From Oikopleura dioica (lineage: Eukaryota > Chordata > Appendicularia > Copelata > Oikopleuridae), in assembly GCA_907165135.1 (NCBI GenBank), contig OU015567.1:4965001-5029000 (forward strand): 64,000 nt of DNA, in the 5' to 3' direction. A program made the translations under genes and the position numbers. Every line of letters begins with the position of its first letter. Position 1 is the first letter of the stretch. The notes under the pieces are model-generated. The model ran no database searches, was not told the DNA's origin, and saw only the letters and a list, made by a program, of their open reading frames with translations. Below, piece by piece: positions 1 through 10,757 of this stretch.

Positions 1-201
1 GCACTGCAGAGCTCTATCACTCAGGCATCTCTTTTTCTAAAGCCCTTTTCTTTTGCTGAATTTTTGATCAATCACTTTGCGTTCCTGTTTTGTCGCGATT
101 TCGTGATGCGCAAAAGCAGGACTTGTTGAATAAGAAATTATCAAGATTAAAAAAAAAGAAACGAGTAATTGAAAAAGAGAAAATCAAGTGTTTTGAGAAA
201 A

Positions 202-1330
202 ATGGACTATTTTGAGAGATCTTCTTCAACAGGAAAAAGGTTTATTTGGCGTCTATTTGAGGGATTTTTTGGAAGACAAAATTATCTCTTTGTTCACTTT
301 TAATCTGAACCTAGTAAATGGCGTTCTGTTTATGTTTTATTATGAGAATCACGGCACCGAGGTTAAAAAAATACTCATTTTTACAATTTTTATCAAATTT
401 ATGGTTTGTCAAAACCTTTGTCAAGACGAGTTTTTACCCCGCGAAGGTTTTCCAAAGAGCCACCAGGGCAATATACAGAAGTACTACTACACCATCATCT
501 CCTTGGCCGTTCTCACATCTCTCTTGTTCGCAGTAACGATTGTCGGAGTACATGCGCCCTGGCTTCCGTTTTTCTCCGTGACAATGTGGGCCCCTGTTTG
601 CACTGTTTTCGGCTCGATGAGCTCTGTTTCGGCGATGAAAACAGGAAGAAAACAGTACATTCTGCAGTTTTTCATTTTAACATCACTCGGTAAAAGGAAT
701 TCTAGCCTTCGCTCGGCATCCTGTGTAGAAAGCCTGAGTCATGTTCTGAAGAGCTAAAATGGAAAGCCGCGTAGCGGCTTTTTTAAAAGCGAAGCCGCGG
801 AGCGGCTTTGCAATTCAATCACTATAACTTATTTACAAATACTGGCGATCGTATTTAAAAAAGCCGCTACGCGGCTTTCCATTTTAGCTCTTCAGAACAT
901 GACTCAGGCTTTCTACACAGGATGCCGAGCCCAGATTCTACCTGCCAAAACAACAATTTTAAGGTTTTCTTTCAATGACTTTTGGACTCGTTTATCAACT
1001 GAAAATCTTCCTTCACTTTGAGACGCAGAAAAAACTTTGGATCACGTGGCCAATTCTTGTTTATTTCATCCTCCAAAGCTGCTGTTTTGTTTCAATGATG
1101 GTTGTTTCGTTGAAAGTAAAAAAGGAAATGATACAGATCGTCAAGGAATTGTACTGGTACGATGATAAAATATTCTCTGGTGACTGGCCTGGCGTTAATA
1201 TTTCTTCTTCAAAATGTAAGAAAAAATAAGATTGAGGGAAAAATTCATTCTAGTTTTCGTTTTGTCGCTCTACATTGGACTGGTGGTGTATATTTTAGGA
1301 AATCAATTTAAGATGAGTTCTGTTTTCTGA
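202..1330 (+). CDS. Multi-pass membrane protein, three or more exons
   Basis: I do not recognise the family. The clear coding part has exons ending at 689, then 964-1215 and 1254-1330 (stop TGA), joined in phase by GT-AG introns of 274 and 38 nt. It encodes about five hydrophobic segments, for example around YYYTIISLAVLTSLLFAV, the run beginning WLPFFSVTMW, the exon 1/2 junction (ILQFFILTS), WPILVYFILQ, and a last segment near LYIGLVVYILG. It is therefore an integral membrane protein with a short polar tail. The 5' end is uncertain: an ATG at 202 opens a 30-codon frame that could splice from about 291 to about 479, but the donor would be weak; ATG 401 is an alternative. The first firm intron (690-963) holds a family A palindromic element. 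Function unknown. Confidence 0.6.
711..930. mobile_element. Family A palindromic element inside an intron
   Basis: Two long inverted arms meet at the middle. The left end reads GCTCGGCATCCTGTGTAG and the right end is its complement. Inside each end lies the CCTGAGTCA box, then AAAGCCGCGTAGCGGCTTT. No open reading frame. The same arms recur at about a dozen places in the window. It lies wholly within an intron of the membrane protein gene. Confidence 0.85.
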
Positions 1331-1540
1331 TTCATCAAATCAGAAAACACCAATTTTTACCCTCATCGTGATTTGAAAAAACCGTTTTCAAATCGTTCTT
1401 CTTTTCTTAAATTGATTTCGCTTCATCACTCACATTGGCTACGTCGAACAAGCTGCTCACAGTATTTTGAGAGACTGGGAAAATGCGCATGCTGTGGAAA
1501 ATGAAATTCTAGCACATCAATAAAATGAAATGAAAGAAAT

Positions 1541-2142
1541 GGGGACACATGAATTGTGGCTATTTTGCGAAATGCGTGAGTTGTGGCTCTGCATGAATTG
1601 TGGCTCTTGCGTGAACTGTGGCTGTCCAAATTTAGTCAGAGTATTTTGATAAGATTCAATCATCGTTTTCAGCAGAATGACGGTTCTGTGGGGTGTGCCA
1701 ATTTGATGAACTGGGTGAAAGTATCTTTTGAGCCAAATAATTAAAATTGAATTTTTATGTTCTATTTTTTGATAAAAATAAATCAAGTCTAATTAACTAA
1801 AACAATAAATTCAGATTACAATTTATATTATTAGAAAGAGAGTGGTTTTTCTCAATTGAAGCAAGATCTTTTGAGCTCACAGAAGAGAGATCAGATTTAT
1901 GTATCGAAAAAGTTTAGTAACGTTATTTAATTTTAGATAATCTTACAATTGTTGAAATTTTCATGTTCAAACTTTATTTAGAATTGGCAGCCCCTATTTA
2001 ATGTTATTCACCTCAAAATGTTATCTCAATGACATCATAAAATTCTTACTAATTTGGACAGCCACAGTTCACGCAAGAGCCACAATTCATGCAGAGCCAC
2101 AACTCACGCATTTCGCTAAACAGCCACAATTCATGTGTCCCC
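1541..2142. mobile_element. TIR element with 9-bp target duplication (MULE-like MITE)
   Basis: Inverted arms of about 95 bp (1541-1636 and 2048-2142) begin GGGGACACATGAATTGTGGC. The element is flanked by the exact 9-bp direct repeat GAAAGAAAT at 1532-1540 and 2143-2151. A 9-bp duplication with long inverted ends fits Mutator-like elements. The 400-bp AT-rich middle codes for nothing visible, so it is non-autonomous. The arms themselves contain short repeats of GCCACAATTCATG. Confidence 0.85.
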
Positions 2143-2305
2143 GAAAGAAATGCTCATAAGTTGTACATTTTATTCGAACATGAAGACAAACAGCAAGGAA
2201 TATTGATATTTTTTTGATAAACATTTGTCAGGAAAATCGCAGCGCTAGAAATTTCATGAGAAGAGAAAAAAAAACGAAGGAATAAAATACCTTCATTAAA
2301 GGGCA

Positions 2306-4449
2306 TCAAAGAAAATCATTGATATCTTCTTTATTCTCTTCTGGATTCGTAAGATCATCATTTAGTTGCTTGAAGCTCTTTTTCGATGACGACTTTGAAA
2401 TTTTCTCTAAGCTTTGATTCTCTTCTGTGCCGAAATTTTCTTCTCCAGTTGGTGTTTTCTGGAGAGAGCATTCTGATGCACCCCAGGGCTCGGAATATTC
2501 CTCGGTCTTGACAGCTTCGAGTTGGGGATCTTGGCTGATTTCTTGATCGGATTTGATGCTCTCGCCAAAAGAGATCTCATCACAGGTCATTCCTCCTTCT
2601 GTATCAATGCTTTGAGAGGGCTAGAAAAGGCAATTAACAAAAGAAAAAAGGCTTTCGCTGACCTTGATTTGAGATCCATCGTAAACTCCCGAAGCATCTG
2701 GAATCGAAGAATTCATATTTGTCACCTCCCCAAAAGGATTTCCACCACTTGGCGACTTGACTTCTCCGGCTGGTGAACCGATCTTCTCTTGTTTTTCGGA
2801 GCTGATGGATCTTGTGAAAAGACTCTTCTTTGAAGAGGATTCGGAGACACCAGAAGAGGGTCCTTGAATGATCGAAATCGGTTCCTCAGACATTGTTGGG
2901 GAAATGACTCGGTTGTTGTTGCCGGTACTCGTTGTTGATTTCTGCGAATGGAGGCTTCTTTTTGAGAAAGATTTTGACACCTGCGCGTTGTTTCCTTCTG
3001 ATTCTTTATCTTGAGCGAGATTTTCTTCAACAACTTGACCTTCAGAAAGAACAGAAAGCATTTTGCTTGAATCCGACTTTGAAAACTCCGTAAAATCTTG
3101 ATTCGAGGAAGAAGATCTGACGCTCTTTCTGGAAGAGCTTTTCGATAAGTTATCAAAGTTCTGTGATTTAGAAGATCTGAGGCTTTTCTGCGAGCCGGAA
3201 TTGGAAACTTTCGGCGACGGCGATTTGATGCTGGTTTTTGAAGATGATTTTGGGAGATCTTCGTACGTTTCTTCTTCAAAAGCTGTTTTTTCATTTATTT
3301 CAGAAATTTGTCCCCGAGGGACTTTTTCCGCGGCGTCTCCATCGATTTTTCCATCAAAAACCGGTTCTAGCGCTGCCTCGATCGATTCCTCTTGCGCCGG
3401 GTTGGTATTGAATCGATCTGCCTCTGCAAGTGGATTAGCGTTCTGAGACGGTGATTCTGCCTGAGCGTTGAAATTCTCGATGCTGTTTGTTTTTCCTAAC
3501 GATCCAGTGTTGCTGCTCGATCTTATGAGAGTCTTCAATGCTCCACTCGATTCTGAGCGTGTTTCAACCAGCGGGCTTGTCGCACTCGGGCTCTTCACTA
3601 GTCCTGATTTCTGACTACCAGTGGGGGAGGAAGCCATTTGAGCAAGGGGACTTTGAGCGCTGGGGCTTTTCACCAAGGGCGATTTTTTACCAGTTGGGCT
3701 TCGGAAAGGCGAGTTGGGAGCGTCAAGCGGCGTGGTTGGTTTCGAGGTTCGAAGACTCTTGCGAGAGCTGGATTTGGAGAGATTTCCGAGGACTGATGGC
3801 ACTTGGGGCTTGTCACTACTTGAGGGAGTCTGAGGGACGGAAGTAGGAGCTGATTTCTCTGAGGGGGTCTTTTGATGCTGCCCGTGAATGCTGAAAGAAG
3901 GATCGTCCGTGAGAATTGGTTGGGGTTGGGGTAAATCCTTGACGGAAAGCTCCTCGAGCTCGATTTTTGAATGTTTTGATGTTGACTGGCTTATTTTCAC
4001 TAAAAGAGGGAATAAATTGTTATACGAGCTTTTAGCATACCGGAATGGCGGGACGATGATTTTGTTAGGCTTTTCAGAGAATTTTGGCTTTTCGACGGAG
4101 TTTTTGGCATTTCCTGAATTTTTGAGTTGTCGAATATATTGTATTCGAGGGGCTACCTTAGGAGTCTCTTCTTGATTGACAGAATGCTTTTCAGCTTCTG
4201 GAGTCTTGATGCCGCTGGCCGAGTCTGATGTTCCAGTCCAAACATTCCCTTCCTCTGGAATTTCTGGCGCTGAAGGGACAGGATTTACCACTTCCGGAAG
4301 CGGTTTAACTAAAAATCAGCAAGGAAAGAAACTCGGTCTCCAATACCTGGTTCAGGTCGTTGCTCATTCTGCCTCGGATAGCCGTCAGAACCCCGCGATG
4401 GTCGACAAGAACTATCTTTTGATTTTTCCTTAGTGAAGAGATTCCCCAT
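2306..4449 (-). CDS. Serine-rich repeat protein with N-terminal MGN (probably myristoylated)
   Basis: Three exons in phase: 4449-4347, 4308-2663 and 2620-2306, giving 687 residues. I chose ATG 4449 because only this frame gives the phase-1 donor needed to enter the long second exon; the overlapping frame from 4526 runs into a stop. The protein starts MGNLFTKEKSKDSS, a good N-myristoylation context. It is hydrophilic and probably disordered, rich in Ser, Lys, Pro and Glu. A motif like SKSSSRKSLRSS recurs at least eight times and suggests phosphorylation by basophilic kinases. I see no folded domain. It lies 185 nt downstream of the next same-strand gene, with an AG (aaacag) about 7 nt before the ATG, which would suit a trans-splice acceptor. 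Function unknown. Confidence 0.75.
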
Positions 4450-4633
4450 CTTTTCTCTGTTTCAAAAAGTGGCCAAAAGACGGGGCTGTGCAGCGAGTTC
4501 CAAACTGTTTTCAGTGCAATATTCATGAGTCGATCAATTTTTGAATTCAAGAGCTGAGAGCTCGAGGAGGAGCGAGCATCTGCTCTTGTGGGAAAAAGGA
4601 TAATTAGCAGTTTCGTTTTATTGATTGGTTATT

Positions 4634-5653
4634 TCAGAGTTTGACACACAAGGGATAGAATTTCTCATGTTCTCGGAATTGCTTGACTTCTTTGTCTGCA
4701 GACATGGAACAGCATCGATCTGTCAGGCAGAATCTTGGGTTGTAAATTTCATGCTAAAAATGGACGATGAACGAAGAAATTTGTCGGAAAAACTTACATT
4801 TTGGAGGTTTATGTAGTCGATTCTTGACCCATTGACAGCCTTGAGAATATCTGCATCGACACGGATGTCGATAGATTCCATCGTTGATACCCAAATTGGT
4901 TTCATTGGAAAACACGCCTCTTTGATTGTCAGCATCATGAAATACTCGTAGTTATCCGACGGCTTGCATTCGTAAAGGGCTTTCTATCATGATAAAATAA
5001 AAAAGCAAACCAAAACCTGTCGAACCTGATCATCTGTTTGAAAAGTTATGCATTTGTCCGGGCGATAATAAGCCATACTCTTCGTTGATTCTCTCAACCC
5101 ATTTGACCGGATAAGAAGTTCTCCCTCATAGTCCCTGTCTTAAGAATCACAATAATCAACCTGATCATTTGAAAGAAATTACCGTAGAGCCAAAAGTTTC
5201 CAAATTTTTCAAGCATCTCTTTGTTTTCAGAAAAAATTTTTTCAGCAGTTGAAATATTCGCAATTATTGAATCAGACGAAGAGCAGAATTCGTAGCTGTC
5301 TCTTCTCGTCCTCTTCTTTGTTCCTGAGGAAACGTTGATTATAACTTATAATTTATAAGGAAGTTGAAAAATGGCTCACCCATGAACCATTCGATTCCAC
5401 TTTTAGTTCTGCAGCTTCTCATTGGAATACTGCATTCAGGGAAGATAAAGAACAACACAGTCAATCCACAAACCACTAGAAATCCCAAAATCAGAAAAAG
5501 AAAGAGAACATTATAAATTTTATCTTTCACGTCATCTTCGCCGCTTTCAGGCTCCACTTCACTGTCTCCCGGGACTTCAACAATTTCAGAAGCTACACTC
5601 GTCGTTTTTCTATCTTCTCTCGACGCATCAGTAGATTGCTGTTTTTGTGCCAT
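4634..5653 (-). CDS. Type II single-pass membrane protein, five exons
   Basis: Exons 5653-5380, 5323-5183, 5138-5017, 4983-4798 and 4753-4634 join in consistent phases with GT-AG introns of about 35-57 nt. The predicted protein (about 280 residues) begins MAQKQQSTDASRED, has an acidic cytoplasmic tail, one hydrophobic segment near NVLFLFLILGFLVVCGL at residues 50-70, then a cysteine-containing region of about 210 residues that I cannot assign. There is no signal peptide, so type II orientation is likely. An AATAAA-type signal on the - strand lies just past the stop, near 4617-4622. It is followed closely on the same strand by the serine-rich gene. Confidence 0.75.
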
Positions 5654-5850
5654 TTTGAAGGAAGAGTACTGAGAAATTCTAAACGCGCCAGCTCTTAATG
5701 AACCGATAACGCTCTGGACCAAAAAAAGGATGTCTTATCATCATGATAAATAAATGAAAGGCTTTTTTCGTGAAGAATCTCTTATCTTTTTCAGTAATTT
5801 TATTTCATTTCGTAAGGATTTTGCTTCAAGAAAGAAAAAAAAGAAGTGCT

Positions 5851-7582
5851 TCAAATTTTTGAGTAATTCGGAAGACTTTTATATTCGACGAATTTCTTGA
5901 CATATTGCACCATCCAGAGGCCGTACGGGACGTCTGACCATTTTTCGCCAGTCGTGAAGTCGATTAGGTCAGCATCAACATTTGGTTCGTAGAAGAATGG
6001 CGCTTTTTAGCGTCTCAAATGTAAGAAAAACATGAGATTTTCTAGGAAAAATGTCTTTTTTTTCGACAATTCCTGAGATTCGTTCCTCTCCTAAATCCAA
6101 AACGCGATGAATTGTTGATCTGAGTTGCCCTCCTGTCATCCTCTCTAGAAGCAAAGCTCAACCCTTTGTACCTAGAAAACCAAATCTACCGAGGATCTTG
6201 CCACAGTTGACAACAAAAGAGCCAGGCTGAGTTTCGATCGAGCACCATTTTTCAGTCTTTGGATCTTGAACTTGCAGCCCAGCGTAGTTGAAATTCTCCA
6301 GGACGGTTAAAATCGAAGTATCATGATGCTCCGGCGTGGAAATGATCTCACCAGTTGGGAGTTTGCAGCTCTCAGGGATGGTGTCGGTTCGCGGCGGGTA
6401 ATGAATTAGCCTGAAAGTAGCGCAGGTTTTGTCTGTTCGAGATCTGAACTTTTCCATATCAATATTCAACCCTTATTTTGGTTTTTCTTCGCTGATAATC
6501 GGCTTAAATGGATAATAAAATAAAAACCAATGCCTTTAGCAATGCACTCCATCAAGACCTTCGCCACCAAATGATAGACCTCAAACTCCGCTCTTACAGT
6601 TTTTCTAAACTCCAAACTTTCTGCCTCTTCCTTCTCAAATTCCGGCCATTGCGCCGGCTCGAGCATCAAAGAAGCGACGGAGGAAGGGTCGTGTTTTGCT
6701 TGATGATCTTCAAAAGAACCTTCGAAGTTGCCGATTTCGAAGCAGGCCTTGTGCGAGCCCTGGTTTTTGATGACTGGAAAGAATCCTCGGTAGAGTCGAT
6801 TGGTCGCGGGATTAAATCGGTTCTAGCAAATTTTTTTATGAAGAAAAAGGATGATCTTACAGTCGTTAGTGTCATTTTTTGCTCTTCGGAATGCCCGAGA
6901 TGGAACCAATTCGCCTTTTCGAGGAGGTTTTTCTGATCGTGTCCAGGAATATTCACGCATCTAATTATTGTTTATATTAAGGACCCCCCCGCCGTCAGTT
7001 TTTTCCTTCGAAAAATTGAAATTTTTAAAAACGCCATATTTTTGTTTCATAATGGTCCCCAGGTTAAAATTGCCTCAAAAATTGATGAGAGGATTTTTCG
7101 ACCAAGAAATTAGGGCAAATTCGTCAATTTTCGGCGAAGAGTCCAATTTTCAAATGCAATTTTGGGGGTGAAGGAGTCGAGATAGACCCCCAAAAAATGA
7201 AGCCTAAAAACGTTTTTTGACTCGTAGAATCCATTTACTGGGTCAAAATTTTATAATTCCGAAATTTGATTTCTCAAATTTGATTCCGAAAAAGCTGACG
7301 GGGGTATGTCCTTAATATTCAAAAAGTAAAATTGCTGTCTAAGAACCGTATTTTCTTTGAGTTGAACCAAGTGCGCACTAGTACGCCAAAACACCTTTTT
7401 CATCCTCTTACGGGTCTCTAAGATCTCCACCGTAAAATTTGACCAAACGTTTTTTCAACGACTGTACTTTACCTTAAAAATCCAACTTCTTTGAATTGCT
7501 GGATGACGATTTTCGACCAAAACTGAAGACGCTCTTCTCCGCCCTTTAAAATATCATCGATGTCAATTTCAACCAGCTTCAT
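5851..7582 (-). CDS. 2-oxoglutarate/Fe(II)-dependent dioxygenase, isopenicillin N synthase-like
   Basis: Six exons (7582-7473, 6960-6861, 6822-6528, 6471-6190, 6144-6073, 6002-5851) give 336 residues with every phase agreeing. The product has the family's N-terminal half (MKLVEIDIDDILKGG...FKEVGFLR) and the double-stranded beta-helix core. The iron ligands are visible as the HHD motif (His ~217, Asp ~219) and the His of LRSTIHRVL (~275); the 2-oxoglutarate-binding R-x-S is ERIS (Arg ~284). It is therefore a likely active soluble oxygenase or hydroxylase; the substrate cannot be told. Intron 1 carries a TTAA-flanked element. The last intron (6072-6003) starts with GA: no GT donor keeps the frame, whereas TCAG|GAATTG to AAAAAG|CG restores the conserved ERIS-APFFYEPN junction. 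Confidence 0.88.
6981..7311. mobile_element. TTAA-flanked element with GGAC ends
   Basis: TTAA lies at 6977-6980 and 7312-7315. Ends are inverted: GGACCCCCCCGCCGTCAG on the left and CTGACGGGGGTATGTCC on the right, followed by a run similar to TTTTTCC on each side. No coding. TTAA duplication suggests a piggyBac- or Kolobok-type MITE. It sits in intron 1 of the oxygenase. A relative lies at 16623-16844 and a short one at 29585-29723. Confidence 0.75.
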
Positions 7583-7599
7583 TTTTTCGATTTTTGGAT

Positions 7600-8870
7600 T
7601 TTTAGATTTAGTTTTTGGATGTTTTTTTATTTCGATGAAATTTTTAGAGGGACAGACGGCTGTAAATTTCTCAGCAAAATGCTGACTGGCGAACTTTGAA
7701 CAGTGTCACTCAAAAACATAACATTGTTTTTGGCAAAGAAATAATTTTACCGGAAAGGGGCGTGACTATTTGACCAAAATGAAATGTAAATTACGAGTTT
7801 TCTTCGCATAAAGCTAGCTTATTTTGAAGATGGGAATCCTGATATTAGCTTCAAAAGATTCTTAAAATCAAAAAAAAAAATATTTTAAGAAAGCGGAAGT
7901 TTTTTCTTCCTGATTTCATCAATTCCCTTGAAAAAAAAATAAATACTTTTTTCACTTGTCTTTTTCATAAAAAATGCATTTTTCTTCTTGGAGTCAAAGA
8001 TTAGAATCGATTCTTTTCACAAGGTTCTTCTTATCATCTTTTCTTATCAACCTCAAGCTCATTGAATCGCAGCTGGATCTTGAGGTTGTTAGCCCCCCCT
8101 ATTTCAAAAACGACGGTTTAAAAACGATCCTAGTGCTGAAAAAACTCACATTGAGAAAATGAAACGAAAGATGTTCGGTTTATTACAGTTATATTATGAA
8201 AATATCGAATTGTAAAATGAAAAACCAAATTATTTTTTATCATTTCTAAAAAATTTCTATGATTTTATTTTTGGTATTTTTTTAACGTCGAGAATATAAT
8301 GCTGTGAATGTCCTCGACTTCAGAAGAATCACCAGCCAGCTATTCGTCAATTACTTACATAAAATGAATCTGTTGTCGCTATGGCCGCGTTTGCTGTATC
8401 TTAATATTATTCTCTGTATTGATGTCATCTAAAGCGAATTGTTCTACCAGCTTTTCGTGAAAATCATCAGTCTTCTATCTTACGTAAGCATTCAAATAAA
8501 CGATTCAGATAATTCTCCTAATATATTTTGCTCGAGCTCATTGAAGAGCATCTTTGATGTCTGAGATCGTCTTTATTGGCCTAAATTAAGCATTTTCATT
8601 CGCTTGGAAGTGCGGTGCACCCTTAAAACTTTAACGAAATTACGCAATGACGTCGGAAAAGCCTCAGAAGGTGTCTAGGTGTTGTCCAGTTATTGAATAA
8701 TCGTCGACAGTTTTGGTTCATCTGGCCAAGGAGCGCACCGTAAACAAACTGTCAGGGCGCTTTTTTTACAGTATTCCAGAAAGAAAAAATGAAATTAAAA
8801 TTGGTTCCCACGAAGAAGGCTCAAAAAAGATTGTGTAATATTCATATTATATTCATTATGCGGATTTTAT
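7600..8870. other. AT-rich intergenic stretch, no supported gene
   Basis: Upstream of the oxygenase start and before the lectin-like gene. Only short frames with poor coding character occur, for example 7974-8162 on +. I see no clear repeat ends. Confidence 0.5.
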
Positions 8871-8942
8871 GGGCGAGTGGATACAACATGGATACTTAAA
8901 TTATTTCTTGAGGGTTTGTTCTCAATCAAACAAGAGGAGAAA

Positions 8943-10362
8943 ATGATATTTTCATTTTCAGCTTTGAGTCGATCAAAGAAGCTTTGTCTTGGAAGCGGAA
9001 TTCTGCTTCTTCTAGCGCTAAGTAAGTTGTTTTTCAGTTATAAGAATCAAGAAAGATGTCTACCCCCCCTCCTTACCCTTCGTAACCCTCGGGCACCGGG
9101 GGGGGGGGGCAAGGGAACCGAAAAAAATTTCGACAAATTTTGCGTGGGCGGCTACTCGGCTGCTGATTTGCCAGTTAGCCGAATCCAGGCTTCTGATTGG
9201 TTGAAAATTTTCACGCAAAATTTGTTGCCCGAGGTGGAAGGTACTCGTCTCAAAATCTCGCCGGAAAATACCGGTAGTTATCTATCTTTAGTTGCATTGT
9301 CCGGCTGGTTCTTCGGTGCTCATCAACACTCAGGGGATAAGGGGGTTAAAAGGACTCCAATTGAAATCCCGCAGTTTCGGACCTTTTTCGGTAAAAATCT
9401 TCAATACCGCGATGCTGTTCGTTTTTGCGAATCGAAGAAGATGGTTTTACCAGCAGAAGCGGTCGGTGACGAGGCGATACCAGCAGGATTCCAGCAATCG
9501 AACTATTTTGCGTATTGGCTTGATGCAGGGATTTTTAGAAACGGATCTTTCTTTGGAGCCATAAATTTAAAAAACGAAGCAGAACAATTTTTCAAAAGAA
9601 GAAAACTCAAATCAGCCTTCTTTAGCATTCTAGACAAATCAAGCGGTAAGTCTTTTCCCGCAGAAGCTTTCTCTTTAGAAAATTTCAAGAGAACTTTTGC
9701 TTGTCTTCTGATGGAGAGTGGATAATAAGGCTTTGTAAGGACCAATCATACAATAATACCGGCACGAACAGTGAAAGATTTCACGGAGCAACAAGTGAAG
9801 CAACAATTGATGTTTGTATTGAACCATCCTATCTGGGCAGTGGTTTTCTTGCAAGGCGAGCTAGAGGGTTGTAAGCCAATAAGAAGTAAGTATTTAATTC
9901 GGCGGCCAATGAAAGACTAGCAAACCCAAAGCGTTTCAAATACACCCTCAAACCCCCTTTCCCTAGCCCCCTCCCTTACCCCCTCTCTAACCCCCTTCCT
10001 AACCCCCATTCTGCGCTTTAAAAATGGCATAAAAAACCAATGAAAGATTGATTCACCAAGACATTATCGTTTCAATCGAAACGTCAAAGATTTCAACCTT
10101 CGATTTTTTGACAAAAGAATTGAAAATCAAACGACAATTCTCTTCAACGACGATTTTTGGTTGGAGGCAGTTGCCGGCTGGAACCGTCGATACACTAACT
10201 ACGACGAGTCTGAACCAAAATGCAAGGAAGATGGCACCCCAGGTAATGGACATCTAACTGGTCATCCAAAAAATAATCGTCTTTGTAGATTTTTGGGCCC
10301 TCAAACGTGTTAAATTTTCAGAGGAAGAAGAGAACGAGCTGGTTGATGAAGTAGAATTGTGA
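8943..10362 (+). CDS. Secreted or type II membrane protein, weakly C-type-lectin-like
   Basis: Five exons in phase: 8943-9021, 9334-9645, 9690-9870, 10061-10242, 10322-10362 (264 residues). It starts MIFSFSALSRSKK followed by a hydrophobic run (LGSGILLLLAL), a signal anchor. The rest has features reminiscent of C-type lectin-like folds: YRDAVRFCESKK at the start, FAYWLDAGIFRNGSFFG, and FWLEAVAGWNRRYTNYDESE near the end, plus several cysteines. The tail is very acidic (EEEENELVDEVEL). The family call is weak. Intron 1 contains a family C element, and intron 3 holds a CCCCCTAAC-rich tract. The exon 3 to 4 junction is the least certain. A single uninterrupted frame spans 8877-9725 but includes the inserted element, so I do not accept it as one exon. 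Confidence 0.55.
9114..9230. mobile_element. Family C element (truncated copy)
   Basis: Matches the family C core: AACCGA then TTCGACAAATTTTGCGTGGG, the GGCTGCTGATT... centre and the inverted CCAATCAGAAGC motif. The right arm breaks off at TTGTTGCCC. It lies in intron 1 of the lectin-like gene. Confidence 0.7.
9943..10013. repeat. C-rich tract resembling degenerate CCCCCTAAC repeats
   Basis: A run of CCCCCTT, CCCCCTCCC, TAACCCCCTT and TAACCCCC units within an intron of the lectin-like gene. It resembles scrambled telomere-like repeats but is internal. Confidence 0.6.
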
Positions 10363-10465
10363 GTTTTTCTCCAATTTTTCTAATTTTTCAAATGTTTTCT
10401 AGCTCAAATACGATCTGCGTCAACAAATAACAATGCTTTAATAAAATTCTCAAAACAAAATGTCG

Positions 10466-10740
10466 TTAATGTCCAAATTTTTCGAAAATGTCGAAAAATG
10501 TTGAAAATGTCGAAAAATGTTGAAAATGTCGAGAATCTCAAAAATGTCGAAAATGTCGAAAAATGTCGAAAAATATCGAAAATGTCGAAAATTTCGAAAA
10601 ATGTCGAAAATAACGAGAATGTAAAAAAAGAAATCGAAAATGTCAAAAATGTCGAAAAATATTGAAATGTCAAAAATTCGGAAAATATCGAAAATGTCGA
10701 AAATGTCGAAAAATATCGAAGTGACGAAAATGGCAAAAAT
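10466..10740. repeat. Tandem (TCGAAAAATG)-type satellite
   Basis: About 275 bp of imperfect units such as AATGTCGAAA and AATATCGAAA, lying between the convergent 3' ends of the lectin-like and pepsin-like genes. Open frames here in both directions are produced by the repeat. Confidence 0.9.
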
Positions 10741-10757
10741 TAAGATTTATTTCATCC

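Noticed and set aside
4305-4550. - strand frame with ATG 4526 as start of the serine-rich gene
   Set aside because: Its phase at the donor 4346 leads to a stop in exon 2; ATG 4449 in the other frame fits.
5653-5722. N-terminal extension of the type II membrane protein
   Set aside because: The extended frame has no ATG (begins TTG); ATG 5653 is the first good start.
8877-9725. 282-codon frame taken as one exon
   Set aside because: It includes a family C element and a good GTAAGT donor at 9022; splicing gives a coherent protein instead.
10404-10736. - strand frame rich in Phe, Ser and Thr
   Set aside because: Translation of the (TCGAAAAATG)n satellite.
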